DNA of 64,000 nt, taken from NCBI GenBank assembly GCA_965657335.1, contig CBFHOH010000010.1, positions 1-64,000 on the forward strand. Reading direction: 5' to 3'. Origin of the DNA: UBA4582 sp965657335 (GTDB lineage: Bacteria; Pseudomonadota; Gammaproteobacteria; Pseudomonadales; Azotimanducaceae). The translations under genes and the position numbers were made by a program. The notes beneath the pieces were generated by a model. That model did no database searches and was not told where the DNA came from. It saw only the letters and a list, made by a program, of their open reading frames with translations. Below are positions 42,233-51,961 of this stretch, piece after piece (position 1 is the stretch's first letter; every line of letters begins with the position of its first letter).

Positions 42233-44425
42233 ATGTCAAATCCATCATTTGGTAGCGTTGCCCAGCGCAACGCGCCACAAACAAAGCATCTTTTTGAGTA
42301 CAGGCCCTATTGGGCAGAGTGCTTTGGCACAGCACCATTTCTCCCTACAACCAGAGAAGAAATGGATCAGTTAGGCTGGGACAGTTGCGATATCGTGTTG
42401 GTGACGGGTGATGCGTATGTGGATCATCCCAGTTTTGGTATGGCGGTGATCGGCAGAGTGCTTGAAGCCCAGGGCTTTCGAGTTGGCATCATTGCGCAAC
42501 CCGATTGGACAAGCACCGAGGACTTTCAAAAACTTGGGCAGCCAAATCTTTATTATGGCGTCGCCGCCGGCAACATGGATTCAATGATCAATCGGTATAC
42601 GGCGGATAGAAAAATTCGTCATGATGACGCATACACTGCGGGAAACATTGGCGGTAAACGTCCGGACAGGGCAGTGATTGTTTACTCTCAGCGTTGCCGG
42701 GAAGCTTTTCCTGGTGTTCCCATCGTCATTGGCAGCATCGAAGCAAGTCTGCGACGTATCGCTCACTTTGATTATTGGAGTGAAAAAGTGCGCCGATCAA
42801 TCATTATGGACTCCAAAGCAGATATTTTGCTTTACGGTAATGCGGAGCGCGCCATTGTTGAGTTGTCTCATAGGTTGGCTGACGGCGAGGCAATTACCGA
42901 GTTAAGCGATATAAGAGGTACAGCTTATATCGTTAAAGAATTACCTAACAATATTGATATGGTAGATGAGTCTACCTTCGAGCAAAAAGCGGGTGTTGCC
43001 GGGAAAATAGATGTCGTGTCTCTGGATACAGCAACCGCTGAAGCGAATCCTTACGAGCGAGTGCAAAATTCGAACTCGGCAGCCGACGAGCGTGAGGAAA
43101 CTATTTATGATTTAGAGCAATCATATGTTCCCGACGAAACGAGTCATATGGTATCTGCCTCGTTTATCAAATTACCTAGTTTCGAAACAGTAAAAAACGA
43201 TAAGGTCATGTATGCACATACCTCGCGGATATTTCATCGGGAAACGAACCCATACAACGCAAAACCTCTCGCTCAGGCTCATGGTGATAGGTATGTGTGG
43301 TTGAACCCTCCACCGATACCCTTGACCACAGATGAAATCGATAGCGTGTTTGGACTGCCATATCAGCGAGTACCACATCCAACTTATGGTGATGAAAAGA
43401 TTCCTGCTTACGAGATGATCAGGTTTTCCGTCAATATAATGCGTGGCTGCTTTGGCGGCTGTAGTTTTTGTTCTATCACAGAACACGAAGGCCGGATCAT
43501 CCAGAGCCGCTCGAAAGAATCGATACTGACAGAGCTCGAAAATATACGCGATAAAACGCCAGGATTTACCGGTGTGATCTCTGATCTTGGAGGCCCGACA
43601 GCAAATATGTGGCGTCTTGGCTGTAAGTCGCCAGAAATCGAAGCAAGCTGTAAACGGCCATCCTGTGTTTACCCCGGTATCTGTAAGAACCTGAATACTG
43701 ACCAGACCCCCTTGATTGACCTTTATCGCAAAGCAAGGGGTACCGAAGGCGTCAAGAAGGTGCTTATCGCATCAGGCTTGCGCTATGACCTTGCGGTCAA
43801 GACGCCGGCATACGTGAAGGAGCTTGTGACTGAGCACGTCGGGGGTTATTTGAAAATAGCACCGGAGCATACGGAAACCGGTCCATTATCAAAGATGATG
43901 AAACCCGGTATGGGAACTTATGATGAATTCAAAGAGATGTTTGAACGATTCTCGAAAGAGGCTGGCAAAAAGCAGTATCTCATTCCCTATTTTATTGCTG
44001 GACACCCCGGTACGTCGCTGGAGGACATGTTGAACCTCGCGTTGTGGCTCAAGCGAAACGGCTTCAAAGCTGATCAGGTTCAGAACTTTTATCCTTCACC
44101 AATGGCGACTGCGACAGCGATGTATCACAGTGGTAAAAACCCCTTACGACGCGTGAGAAACAATTCAGAAGACGTGACGACGGCAATGGGTGGGCGACAA
44201 CGTCGTTTATATAAAGCCTTTCTTCGGTATCACGATCCTGATAACTGGCCAATGCTGCGTGATGCCTTGAAGAAAATGGGGCGGAAAGATTTGATTGGCA
44301 ACGGAAAAATGCACTTGATTCCATTAACGCGAGCCCGGACTTTTGGTAAGCCAGGTAAAACGCAAACGTTCAAAACGCAGCACACGGGTTTGCCCAAGAA
44401 CCCGACCAAAAAGCGAAAAAAATAA
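42233..44425 (+). CDS. ygiQ: YgiQ family radical SAM protein (UPF0313)
   Basis: A 730-residue protein. An N-terminal domain (YGVAAGNMDSMINRYTADRKIRHDDAYTAG, VIVYSQRCREAFPGVPIVIGSIEASLRRIAHFDYWSEKVRRS) precedes a radical SAM core with RGCFGGCSFCSITEHEGR, giving the Cys-x3-Cys-x2-Cys cluster site. DLGGPTANMWRLGCKSPEIE and ILIASGLRYDLA follow. The C-terminus is Lys/Thr-rich and basic (KTQTFKTQHTGLPKNPTKKRKK). The length is normal for YgiQ. Its function in E. coli is not established. Confidence 0.95.
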   Translation: MSNPSFGSVAQRNAPQTKHLFEYRPYWAECFGTAPFLPTTREEMDQLGWDSCDIVLVTGDAYVDHPSFGMAVIGRVLEAQGFRVGIIAQPDWTSTEDFQKLGQPNLYYGVAAGNMDSMINRYTADRKIRHDDAYTAGNIGGKRPDRAVIVYSQRCREAFPGVPIVIGSIEASLRRIAHFDYWSEKVRRSIIMDSKADILLYGNAERAIVELSHRLADGEAITELSDIRGTAYIVKELPNNIDMVDESTFEQKAGVAGKIDVVSLDTATAEANPYERVQNSNSAADEREETIYDLEQSYVPDETSHMVSASFIKLPSFETVKNDKVMYAHTSRIFHRETNPYNAKPLAQAHGDRYVWLNPPPIPLTTDEIDSVFGLPYQRVPHPTYGDEKIPAYEMIRFSVNIMRGCFGGCSFCSITEHEGRIIQSRSKESILTELENIRDKTPGFTGVISDLGGPTANMWRLGCKSPEIEASCKRPSCVYPGICKNLNTDQTPLIDLYRKARGTEGVKKVLIASGLRYDLAVKTPAYVKELVTEHVGGYLKIAPEHTETGPLSKMMKPGMGTYDEFKEMFERFSKEAGKKQYLIPYFIAGHPGTSLEDMLNLALWLKRNGFKADQVQNFYPSPMATATAMYHSGKNPLRRVRNNSEDVTTAMGGRQRRLYKAFLRYHDPDNWPMLRDALKKMGRKDLIGNGKMHLIPLTRARTFGKPGKTQTFKTQHTGLPKNPTKKRKK

Positions 44426-44769
44426 TTTAGGTTTGCCCGTCGTCTGTCAGAACTACCCGCTTATCTGCGGCGAGAAGGCGGTGCCTTGTACAAGTTGAAA
44501 GCTGCAACGTCGCGATCGTAGTAGTCATCAGTCGGTTAAACGGCAGGCATCGTCGCGCACTCAAGCGGCGCTTTAAATACTCTACTGATATTGTTTGTGA
44601 TTCTTTATTTCTCCTGAGCAGTTAATTCGTATCCTTGCGTCCGTGTTTCAGTACGGCCTGACGAGCGATTGTGAGTGCACTACCGTCGATATATAGTGGA
44701 TGACTTTGTTATCACGGAAGCCACTCTTCAAAGCGGCGACTAATGTTGAAGATCAACAGGGGTAAAACA
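44426..44769. other. Intergenic region downstream of ygiQ
   Basis: A 344-bp stretch before the M24 peptidase gene. An in-frame ATG at 44743 precedes the chosen start at 44770. Apart from the AGGGG ribosome-binding site at its end I see no ORF, strong hairpin or RNA gene. Confidence 0.4.
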
Positions 44770-46098
44770 ATGTCCAATATGTTCAAAGCAAAGAGAATCG
44801 TGCTGGCGTCATTGTTCGCTGTCGCACTTCTCCACTCTGTCTTCGCCCACAGCCAAAATGTGGGAGATATTTTGCTGATGAAACAGCGCACGGAGCTGAT
44901 TGATCAGCTGTTGGCGACACGTTTGCAAACTCTACCAGCGCGGCTCATGCGTCGTGAAGGCATTGCTATGTGGGTGTTGATAGCCCGAGAATACAATGAA
45001 GATCCGGTTGTAAAAACCATGTTGCCGGGTACCGCCTTTGCCGCGCGTCGCCGAACGATGCTAGTTTTTGTTGATGAAGGTGCTGATGGCGTCAAAGGCT
45101 ACGCTGTCTCCAGATACGGGGTTGGCGATTTCTTCAAACCAGTATGGAACCCGGACGAACAGAAAGATCAATGGCGGGCGCTGGCTGACTTTATTGCTGA
45201 GAAAAATCCAAAAAATATCGGTATTAACGTTTCGTCCACGTTTGCCCTGGCTGATGGTCTTACCCACGGGGAACACACGGGCTTCATGTCTGCTTTACCC
45301 GGGAAGTTTAAGAAGAGAGTTGTTTCTGCTGAAAAGCTGGCGGTGAGTTGGCTCGAAACCCGAACCCGTGAAGAGATGGCTGTATATCCCTCGATTGTAA
45401 AAATAGCGCACGACATCATTGCTGAAGGGTTCTCGAATGAAGTTGTTACACCTGGCATCACAACGACCGACGACGTTCGGTGGTGGTACAGAGACAGAAT
45501 AAGAGAACTACGGTTGCAAACCTGGTTTCATCCATCGGTCGGTGTGCAGAGGTCTGGCAGCGATGTGACCAAGGGCAAAATACTTCCGGGCGATCTATTG
45601 CATGTTGATTTCGGGATTATCTACCTGAGGCTTAACACCGATACCCAACAACATGCCTATGTGTTGCGCCCCGGAGAAACTCAAGCGCCGGCTGGCTTGG
45701 TGGCAGGTCTTAAAACAAGTAATCGGCTTCAGGATATTCTAATATCGAAATTCAAAGTGGGACGAACCGGTAACCAGATTTTGAAAGCCGCTCGACTGCA
45801 AGCGCTGGATGAAGGGATACGCCCGTCAATCTACACCCACCCTATTGGCTATCATGGGCATGCTGCCGGACCAACTATCGGCATGTGGGACAACCAGGGC
45901 GACACCGTCGGTCGCGGTGATTATCCGATGTATGCGAACACGGCTTATTCAATTGAGTTAAACACCACCGTATCTGTCCCGGAGTGGGGCGGGCAGGACG
46001 TGAAGTTCAAACTAGAGGAAGATGCCTTTTTTGACGGCAAGAGCACCGTTTATATTGATGGCCGACAGCAGCAGTTTTTGCTAATCAAATCGAATTAG
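44770..46098 (+). CDS. Exported M24 family metallopeptidase (Xaa-Pro aminopeptidase-like)
   Basis: 442 residues from the ATG at 44770, which has AGGGG 7 nt upstream. A Sec signal peptide spans about residues 1-28 (KRIVLASLFAVALLHSVFAHS). The C-terminal pita-bread domain supplies the metal ligands: Asp in LLHVDFGI, Asp 11 residues later (NTD), His in HPIGYHGHAAGP, Glu in YSIELNTTV and Glu in KLEEDAFF. The N-terminal domain is creatinase-like. It should act in the periplasm as an aminopeptidase or amidohydrolase, possibly on proline peptides. Confidence 0.9.
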   Translation: MSNMFKAKRIVLASLFAVALLHSVFAHSQNVGDILLMKQRTELIDQLLATRLQTLPARLMRREGIAMWVLIAREYNEDPVVKTMLPGTAFAARRRTMLVFVDEGADGVKGYAVSRYGVGDFFKPVWNPDEQKDQWRALADFIAEKNPKNIGINVSSTFALADGLTHGEHTGFMSALPGKFKKRVVSAEKLAVSWLETRTREEMAVYPSIVKIAHDIIAEGFSNEVVTPGITTTDDVRWWYRDRIRELRLQTWFHPSVGVQRSGSDVTKGKILPGDLLHVDFGIIYLRLNTDTQQHAYVLRPGETQAPAGLVAGLKTSNRLQDILISKFKVGRTGNQILKAARLQALDEGIRPSIYTHPIGYHGHAAGPTIGMWDNQGDTVGRGDYPMYANTAYSIELNTTVSVPEWGGQDVKFKLEEDAFFDGKSTVYIDGRQQQFLLIKSN

Positions 46099-46159
46099 CC
46101 AAAACCAAGATAGTTTTCGACCAGATTTGATTTTCAAGTGCATTGCCGTGCACCGAACT

Positions 46160-46191
46160 CAGGCTCTATGTGGGCACCTTGGTGGAGCCTG
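46160..46191. terminator. Hairpin between convergent genes, candidate bidirectional terminator
   Basis: CAGGCTC (46160-46166) and GAGCCTG (46185-46191) pair perfectly, and CACC-TT-GGTG can form an inner stem in the loop. It lies midway between the convergent M24 peptidase and HD genes. A T-run is weak on both sides (GATCTGTCTTTCT on plus). Confidence 0.45.
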
Positions 46192-46204
46192 ACGATCTGT
46201 CTTT

Positions 46205-46759
46205 CTAAAAAAATGACCGTGGTTTGCGGTTGAGAATGGCTTTCACTGCTGGTTCGAAATGTTCCAAAGGTAACGTTGGGTAATTGGGATCAAAAGATGC
46301 CTGGTCCCAGTGGTGGCAAAAATCTACGCAGGCTTCGTAGTAGGGGTGATCTTTATAACGATCTCTTTCATTCCGATTCTGATCAAAGTGATGAAAGTAA
46401 TAGTAACCCTGAAACAATCCGTGGTGTTCAATGACCCAACAGTTTTTCTCACTCACGTAAGGGCGCAGCATTGCGGCAGCGACTTGGGAGTGATTCGCGG
46501 GTGCAATTACATCGCCAATATCATGTAAAAGCGCACACACTACCGTCTCTTCGTCTGCTCCGTCATGCTCTGCGCGAGTAGCGGTTTGTAGTGAGTGTTC
46601 CAAGCGACTTATGTGGTAGACCGATGGGCCATCCATCGCGCGGAGCCACTGCATCATGCGGTCTGACAGCCCCGTCGCAAGTTCTTCATCGTATGCAGCG
46701 ACGAGATCGTAGTCCGCCCGCTTGCCATCTAACATTTGGGTAAAATTTACCTTTTTCAT
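46205..46759 (-). CDS. HD-domain phosphohydrolase family protein
   Basis: 184 residues. SRLEHSLQTATRAEHDGADEETVVCALLHDIGDVIAPANHSQVAAAMLRPYV contains the HD ligands (His in LEHS, HD in LLHDIGD), and EHHGLFQGYYYFHHFDQNRNERDRYKDHPYYEACVDFCHHWDQASFDP is a conserved C-terminal block found in small stand-alone HD proteins related to inositol-oxygenase/PhnZ-like enzymes. The substrate is unknown. No Shine-Dalgarno is visible before the ATG; the nine bases upstream read ACCTCCTTA on the coding strand, the opposite of a ribosome-binding site. Confidence 0.85.
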   Translation of the reverse strand: MKKVNFTQMLDGKRADYDLVAAYDEELATGLSDRMMQWLRAMDGPSVYHISRLEHSLQTATRAEHDGADEETVVCALLHDIGDVIAPANHSQVAAAMLRPYVSEKNCWVIEHHGLFQGYYYFHHFDQNRNERDRYKDHPYYEACVDFCHHWDQASFDPNYPTLPLEHFEPAVKAILNRKPRSFF

Positions 46760-46877
46760 AAGGAGGTATACTGTATTTTAGGGTATTAATATCTGGCGCT
46801 CTTGCCTGTTACGCAGTGAGTTGACGTCGTTTATCGCCGCGCGGATTAACTGCTTGATTAAGTTTGTCAATCGCAGA

Positions 46878-46906
46878 GCGACTCCTCGCCTATGGGCGAG
46901 AGTCGC
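46878..46906 (-). terminator. Strong hairpin after the acyl-CoA dehydrogenase stop
   Basis: GCGACTC (46878-46884) with GAGTCGC (46900-46906), and inside it TCGCC with GGCGA, give a 12-pair stem with one bulge, starting 12 nt after the stop of the minus-strand acyl-CoA dehydrogenase. There is no T-run, so it may be a pause or RNA-stabilising structure rather than a classic terminator. Confidence 0.5.
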
Positions 46907-46918
46907 ACAGTCTTCAAC

Positions 46919-48223
46919 TTATCTACCGAGATCGAATCCCTCGTGTTCATGCCCCAGCCTGTTATCTAGCTCTCGGTACTCTTCACCTTCATACTTGCGC
47001 ACTTCGGCACGTCCCACCACCATGTGATGAACCTCGTCTGGACCGTCGGCGATGCGCAGTGATCGCTGAGACACCCACATGTTCGCCAGAGGGGTCCACT
47101 GAGTGACGCCGGTGGCACCGTGCATCTGTATGGCTTCATCGATGATATGGCCAATCTTTTTCGGTACATTGGCTTTAATGGCGCTGACATAAACCCGCGC
47201 TTCTTTATTGCCAAGTACATCCATTGCCTTGGCGGCCTGTAACACCATTAACCGACAAGCATCAATTTCGTACCGGGCTTTAGCTACGACTTCGATGTTT
47301 TTACCGAGTTGAATGATAGGTTTGCCAAATGCTGTACGGGCTGATGCGCGCCGAATCATCAACTCTAACGCGCGCTCGCCGGCGCCTATGGATCGCATGC
47401 AATGGTGAATGCGACCAGGTCCTAGACGGACTTGCGATATCTCGAAGCCCCGACCTTCTCCTAGCAGGATGTTGTCTTTGGGTACACGGCAGTCACGGAA
47501 CCTTACGTGCATATGGCCGTGCGGAGCCTGGGTTTCGCCAAAAACTCTCATCGCGCCAAGAATCTTCACGCCGGGCGCGTCAATAGGCACCAAAATCATC
47601 GATTGTTGTCTGCTCGACTGTGCATCAGGGCTGGTCTTAACCATCGCAATCATCACTTTGCAGCGCGGGTCACCCGCGCCCGAGGTAAAATACTTCTCGC
47701 CGTTAATGACCCACTCATCACCTTCAAGCACGGCCTCGGTTGAAATATTCTTGGCATCGGATGAGGGGTGCCCAGGCTCGGTCATTGCGTACGCGGATCG
47801 AATTTCGCCTCGCAACAGTGGTTCAAGCCACTGTGCTTTCTGTGCTGCTGTCCCAACTCGCTCAAGCACTTCCATATTGCCGGTATCTGGTGCAGAACAA
47901 TTTAAAGTTTCCGAGGCTAGTGGGTACTTGCCCAACTCGCTGGCGATATAGGCATAGTCAAGATTGCTCAGCCCCTCTCCTGTGTCAGCGTCAGGTAAAA
48001 AGAAGTTCCACAGTCCCGAGGTTTTAGCTTTTTGCTTCGCGTCTTCCAGCAATTCCAGCTGGCCCTGTGCGTGCTCCCATTCGTGCTCGCGCGCTTCACC
48101 GAGACGGTCATACTCGGCCATAATAGGCACAACATTTTCCTGAATGTGCTTTTTTACGGCGTCCAACAATGGGCGCGCTGCATCAGACATTGTCAGATCA
48201 AACAAATCGGGGTTCACAGACAT
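46919..48223 (-). CDS. Acyl-CoA dehydrogenase, ACAD10/11-like
   Basis: A 434-residue acyl-CoA dehydrogenase. YAMTEPGHPSSDAKNISTEAVLEGDEWVINGEKYFTSGAG is the FAD-domain signature; LLGEGRGFEISQVRLGPGRIHHCMRSIGAGERALELM and LRIADGPDEVHHMVVGRAEVRKY are typical of the ACAD10/ACAD11 branch, where the usual YEGT/YGGT is DGPDE. Human ACAD11 and the Pseudomonas LvaC-type enzyme act with a kinase domain on 4-hydroxyacyl-CoAs. A matching ACAD10/11-type kinase is at 58679 in this window. The upstream non-coding region should hold its promoter. Confidence 0.92.
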   Translation of the reverse strand: MSVNPDLFDLTMSDAARPLLDAVKKHIQENVVPIMAEYDRLGEAREHEWEHAQGQLELLEDAKQKAKTSGLWNFFLPDADTGEGLSNLDYAYIASELGKYPLASETLNCSAPDTGNMEVLERVGTAAQKAQWLEPLLRGEIRSAYAMTEPGHPSSDAKNISTEAVLEGDEWVINGEKYFTSGAGDPRCKVMIAMVKTSPDAQSSRQQSMILVPIDAPGVKILGAMRVFGETQAPHGHMHVRFRDCRVPKDNILLGEGRGFEISQVRLGPGRIHHCMRSIGAGERALELMIRRASARTAFGKPIIQLGKNIEVVAKARYEIDACRLMVLQAAKAMDVLGNKEARVYVSAIKANVPKKIGHIIDEAIQMHGATGVTQWTPLANMWVSQRSLRIADGPDEVHHMVVGRAEVRKYEGEEYRELDNRLGHEHEGFDLGR

Positions 48224-48660
48224 GAGGCATTCCTTTTATGCGGGTTTGTAATAGTTAAAACACTAACCTTGGAGCAAAGGATAATCCAGTCAAATTAACG
48301 CGATCTACACTGACCACCATAAATTTGGCGGCTTTGCTGAGCTAGCAGCGATCTGCTTCTCATGCTGTGTCCGCAGGGGCTTGTACTGATCCTTGCGCCG
48401 CACCGCCCTTGCTGAACAAACCGCTTGATCAATTAAATAGACTTATTGTTTCACGTTACTAAATCGCCGCGTATTCACTGCAGGTAAGCTAGCTGGCCAT
48501 CGTTCTAAGACATCGTGATTTTCTTTGATTGGGCCAATAGTGAAATTTTTGCTAAGGCAAGTCTTTGTGTTTTGAAATGTGTAATCTAACAGTTTTGATG
48601 TGTTTTATTGTGGCGGTTTATCTTGGCCTGGCAAATCAGTGTTTAACTTGGCAGTAAAAT
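48224..48660. other. Intergenic region between acyl-CoA dehydrogenase and aminotransferase
   Basis: A 437-bp stretch between two minus-strand genes. It must contain the acyl-CoA dehydrogenase promoter; on the minus strand an AAGGAATG site abuts its start. I found no coding frame, tRNA or strong hairpin. Confidence 0.4.
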
Positions 48661-49851
48661 CTAGCTCACCGCTGCGATAGCCTCACACAACGCATCGCAA
48701 TTATCCGGCGTAATTGCAGCAACATTAATCCGGCCGTTCCCGACAATATAAACAGCGTGTTCATTCTTTAATTTTTCAACCTGTTCAGGGCGCAAGCCTG
48801 AAAAACTAAACATACCGCGCTGTGAGGTGATGAATGAGTGATCTCCCGGTACACCTTTAGCGGTGAGTGTGTCGGCAAGCAGTTGGCGCATGTCCTGTAT
48901 GCGATCGCGCATTTGTTCGAGTTCCCCTTCCCATTGTGTGCGTAGCTTGGGGTCATTCAGTATAGTGCTAACGATAATGCCGCCGTGTGCGGGTGGGCTG
49001 GAATAGATGGCGCGGATAACAGATTTTATCTGACTGGTCGCGATATCTATGGCTGCTGCATCAGCGGCGACCGCAGTCAGGCTGCCGGTGCGTTCGTTAT
49101 AGAGTGCAAAGTTTTTTGAGAAACTACCGCAAATGAGTATCTCTTTACCCGGTTGCACTAGTTTCAGTGGTCCCTCGCCATCTTCTCTGATGCCCTTTGC
49201 AAACCCCTGATAGGCAAAGTCGAGCACTGGCATTAAGTCGTTGCTATGCACTAGGTCAGATATCCTCTGCCACTGTTCATTGCTTGGGTCGACTCCTGTG
49301 GGGTTATGGCAACAGCCATGAAACAGGACGGCATCTCCGGCGGGAACGTCTGCCAGCGCCGCCATCATTGCGTCGAAGGCCAAGCCGTTAGTTGTTTTAT
49401 CGAAATAGGGGTAACGCTTTACTTTCAAGCCGGCAGTTTCGAATATATTAATGTGATTTGCCCAGGTTGGGTCGCTGACCCAGATTGTTTTGCTGGGCGA
49501 AAGCTTAGTTAAAAAATCCCCAACAATTCTTAGTGCGCCTGAGCCCCCTGGGGTATGTATAGTGGCACTGCGACCCGATGTGACTGCCTCGTGGTCAGCG
49601 CCAAAAATGAGCGGCAGTACTGCGTCATTGAAAGATGAAAACCCTTCTATCGCGCTATAAGCTTTAGTGTCCTCGGTCGCGTATATTTTGGCCTCGGCCT
49701 CTTTCACACAATCCAGCAAAGGGGTGTTGCCTTGCTCGTCTTTAAATACACCCATCGACAGGTTTATTTTGGTGGGACTTGTGTCTTTGTTGTAAAGCTC
49801 GGTGATGCCCATGATTGGGTCTGCGGGTGCTTTATCCATCAATTCAAACAT
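48661..49851 (-). CDS. Aspartate/aromatic amino acid aminotransferase (AspC/TyrB type)
   Basis: A 396-residue fold-type I, subgroup I-alpha PLP aminotransferase. INLSMGVFKDEQGNTPLLDCVKEAE is the typical N-terminus (family consensus NLGVGVYKDE), WANHINIFETAGL and LFHGCCHNPTGVDPS are conserved, and GSFSKNFALYNERTGSL carries the PLP lysine. FSFSGLRPEQVEKLK and NVAAITPDN close the protein. It transaminates aspartate, tyrosine or phenylalanine with 2-oxoglutarate; eye reading cannot separate AspC from TyrB. Confidence 0.94.
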   Translation of the reverse strand: MFELMDKAPADPIMGITELYNKDTSPTKINLSMGVFKDEQGNTPLLDCVKEAEAKIYATEDTKAYSAIEGFSSFNDAVLPLIFGADHEAVTSGRSATIHTPGGSGALRIVGDFLTKLSPSKTIWVSDPTWANHINIFETAGLKVKRYPYFDKTTNGLAFDAMMAALADVPAGDAVLFHGCCHNPTGVDPSNEQWQRISDLVHSNDLMPVLDFAYQGFAKGIREDGEGPLKLVQPGKEILICGSFSKNFALYNERTGSLTAVAADAAAIDIATSQIKSVIRAIYSSPPAHGGIIVSTILNDPKLRTQWEGELEQMRDRIQDMRQLLADTLTAKGVPGDHSFITSQRGMFSFSGLRPEQVEKLKNEHAVYIVGNGRINVAAITPDNCDALCEAIAAVS

Positions 49852-50044
49852 GTGTGTATCCTCGAGCTTCGAAACTTTGTTGCGGGTTAAAATTAATTGT
49901 TGAAGGTGAATTGAAGCGGCGCGGCATCACCAGCAATTTTTACTCGGGACGTTTTAATCCCTTGAAATAAGATCTCTGAAAATTAATCGCGCGCCTTTAC
50001 CAACCAATGCCTTGGTGTTTTCAAAAGGTGTGTTGGGATATCGA

Positions 50045-50083
50045 TCTCTCCGGTTGCTCAGAGACCACAAGCAACCGGAGAGA
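50045..50083 (-). terminator. Perfect 14-bp inverted repeat downstream of acyl-CoA synthetase
   Basis: TCTCTCCGGTTGCT (50045-50058) pairs without mismatch with AGCAACCGGAGAGA (50070-50083) around an 11-nt loop, starting 19 nt after the stop of the minus-strand acyl-CoA synthetase. A T-tract is missing on both strands, so termination would not be classical; it is at least a very stable RNA 3' hairpin. Confidence 0.6.
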
Positions 50084-50101
50084 GTTGATATCTGCTGCGC
50101 T

Positions 50102-51796
50102 TTAGGCTGCGTCATTTACATCTAACAGCTCTCGTAGTTCGCGCTTCAGAAATTTTCCACTCGCGTTTCTCGGCAACGCTTCGCCCATTAACCATATATA
50201 TCTTGGGATTTTGAACTTGGCCATGTGCGCGCTGCAGTGTGCTCTGATGCTCTCTGCTGTGAGTGTGGTGCCGTCTGCTGGGAAGATAGCAATGCCGACT
50301 TCTTCACCCAGTCGGTCATCCTCCACGCCAAAAACTGAGCATTCTGCAACGCCCTCGAGCTTGAAAACGACAGACTCAACTTCGGCGCAATAGATGTTTT
50401 CACCGCCGCGCAGCACCATGTCCTTTACGCGGTCGACGATGAAAATAAAGCCATCTTCATCGATACGTGCAACGTCGCCTGTGTGCAGCCAGCCGTCTGT
50501 AATTGACTCAGCCGTCGCCTCGGGGCGATTGAGGTAGCCTTTAATCACTGGGGCACCTTTGACCCAAAGCTCGCCAACTTCACCCTGTGCTACTTCGTCG
50601 CCGTTCGCATCAACACACTTGGTTTCAAGAGTTGGTACCGCGGGGCCGCAACTTTCGGGCCGGTCAACAAAAAAGTCTCCGCTGATGTTGGTAATGATGC
50701 CGCAGGTTTCGGTCATACCATAACCCGTGCCGGGGCGGGCTGTTTTTACTTTTGTATCGATCTTGCCAACTAGATCGGGTTGTAATTGAGCACCACCGCC
50801 ACCGAGGGAGGTCAGGCTCGATGTGTCGTATTTGTCAAAATCGGGGTGTGAAATCAGCTCTCTCGACATCACAGGCACACCGGTCAGGTTAGTGATACCT
50901 TCCGCTTCTATGATTTTTAGCGCTTCACCTGCATCCCAACGGTACATGTGAACCAGCTTGCCGCCAGAAATTGTTGCACCCTGTGCAAGGCAGTTATTTG
51001 CTGTGACGTGGAAAAGCGGCGTGGTGACAAGCCCCGAGAGCACCGGTGCATCTTCAGGTGCAGGCATCGGTACGTTGTTCACTTTCGCCATTGTAGCGCC
51101 AACGGCGCTGCCGAAGAATGCGATGTTCAGAATGTTGCTGACACAACCGCGATGTGTGAGTTGTGCACCCTTGGGTCGCCCCGTGGTCCCTGATGTGTAA
51201 AAAATACAGGCATCGGCATCCGGGTCAACAGCGACTTCCGGCAAGTCACCCGGCGTTTGGATAATGGCGGTATAGGCTAATAGACCCTCAGTATCATTGG
51301 TTCTGACACCCACAACTTTCATGTCCGGGAAGTCTGCTCTGATATTCTGGAAGCGCGCGAAGCGCTCTTCGTCACAAAATAGGGCTTTCGGTGCGGAGTC
51401 GGTAAGGCCATAGGCCATTTCCTCTTCGATCCACCAGGCATTCATGCCGACACAGGCGACACCCTGGGTCATACAGGCCCAGTAGATGAGCATCCACTCT
51501 GGGAAGTTACGCATTGAGATGGCCACCCTGTCGCCGGGTTCAATACCTTGCTGGCGCATCCAGTTTGCGATTGCAGCAACTTCACGGTGGGCGTCTGCAT
51601 AGGTTCTTCTTTCGTCTTGATAGACAAGATAGTCGCGCTCGGCAAAAGCTGCAGAGGCAAGCCAGACTTCTCGAAGGCTGGGTGGCGCTTGCGCGAATGT
51701 ACGAATTGAAACGCCCCTGACTTCTTTTTCGACAACCTCAAATGGTGATTCAGGCCCGATCAGGCCTCCCCATATTTCTTTTAACTCGTCGTACAT
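50102..51796 (-). CDS. Medium/long-chain acyl-CoA synthetase (AMP-binding)
   Basis: About 564 residues from ATG at 51796 (MYDELKEIWGGLIGPESPFEV), with GAGGG upstream; the frame continues to a GTG at 51862. Motifs: ACIFYTSGTTGRPKGAQLTHRG (A3 P-loop), PGTGYGMTETCG (A5), DGWLHTGDVARIDEDGFIFIVDRVKDMVLRGGENIYCAEVE (A7-A8) and LPRNASGKFLKRELRE (A10 lysine). It activates a carboxylic acid to its CoA ester. It is divergent from the CaiB/BaiF gene, so the two may be co-regulated from the 165-bp gap. Confidence 0.93.
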   Translation of the reverse strand: MYDELKEIWGGLIGPESPFEVVEKEVRGVSIRTFAQAPPSLREVWLASAAFAERDYLVYQDERRTYADAHREVAAIANWMRQQGIEPGDRVAISMRNFPEWMLIYWACMTQGVACVGMNAWWIEEEMAYGLTDSAPKALFCDEERFARFQNIRADFPDMKVVGVRTNDTEGLLAYTAIIQTPGDLPEVAVDPDADACIFYTSGTTGRPKGAQLTHRGCVSNILNIAFFGSAVGATMAKVNNVPMPAPEDAPVLSGLVTTPLFHVTANNCLAQGATISGGKLVHMYRWDAGEALKIIEAEGITNLTGVPVMSRELISHPDFDKYDTSSLTSLGGGGAQLQPDLVGKIDTKVKTARPGTGYGMTETCGIITNISGDFFVDRPESCGPAVPTLETKCVDANGDEVAQGEVGELWVKGAPVIKGYLNRPEATAESITDGWLHTGDVARIDEDGFIFIVDRVKDMVLRGGENIYCAEVESVVFKLEGVAECSVFGVEDDRLGEEVGIAIFPADGTTLTAESIRAHCSAHMAKFKIPRYIWLMGEALPRNASGKFLKRELRELLDVNDAA

Positions 51797-51961
51797 GCCT
51801 GCTTGTCCCTCGTAAATGTTCTCATGGTGTGTCGGTTGCGATAAGTGCCTGATGGTAATCACCAGCGCTTAGGATATCCTTCCTGATCGACCGTTCGTGA
51901 ATCCAAGTGCGCTAAGATAGGGATTCTTGTGATTTGATGCAAATATAGTTGGAGAAAGTAA

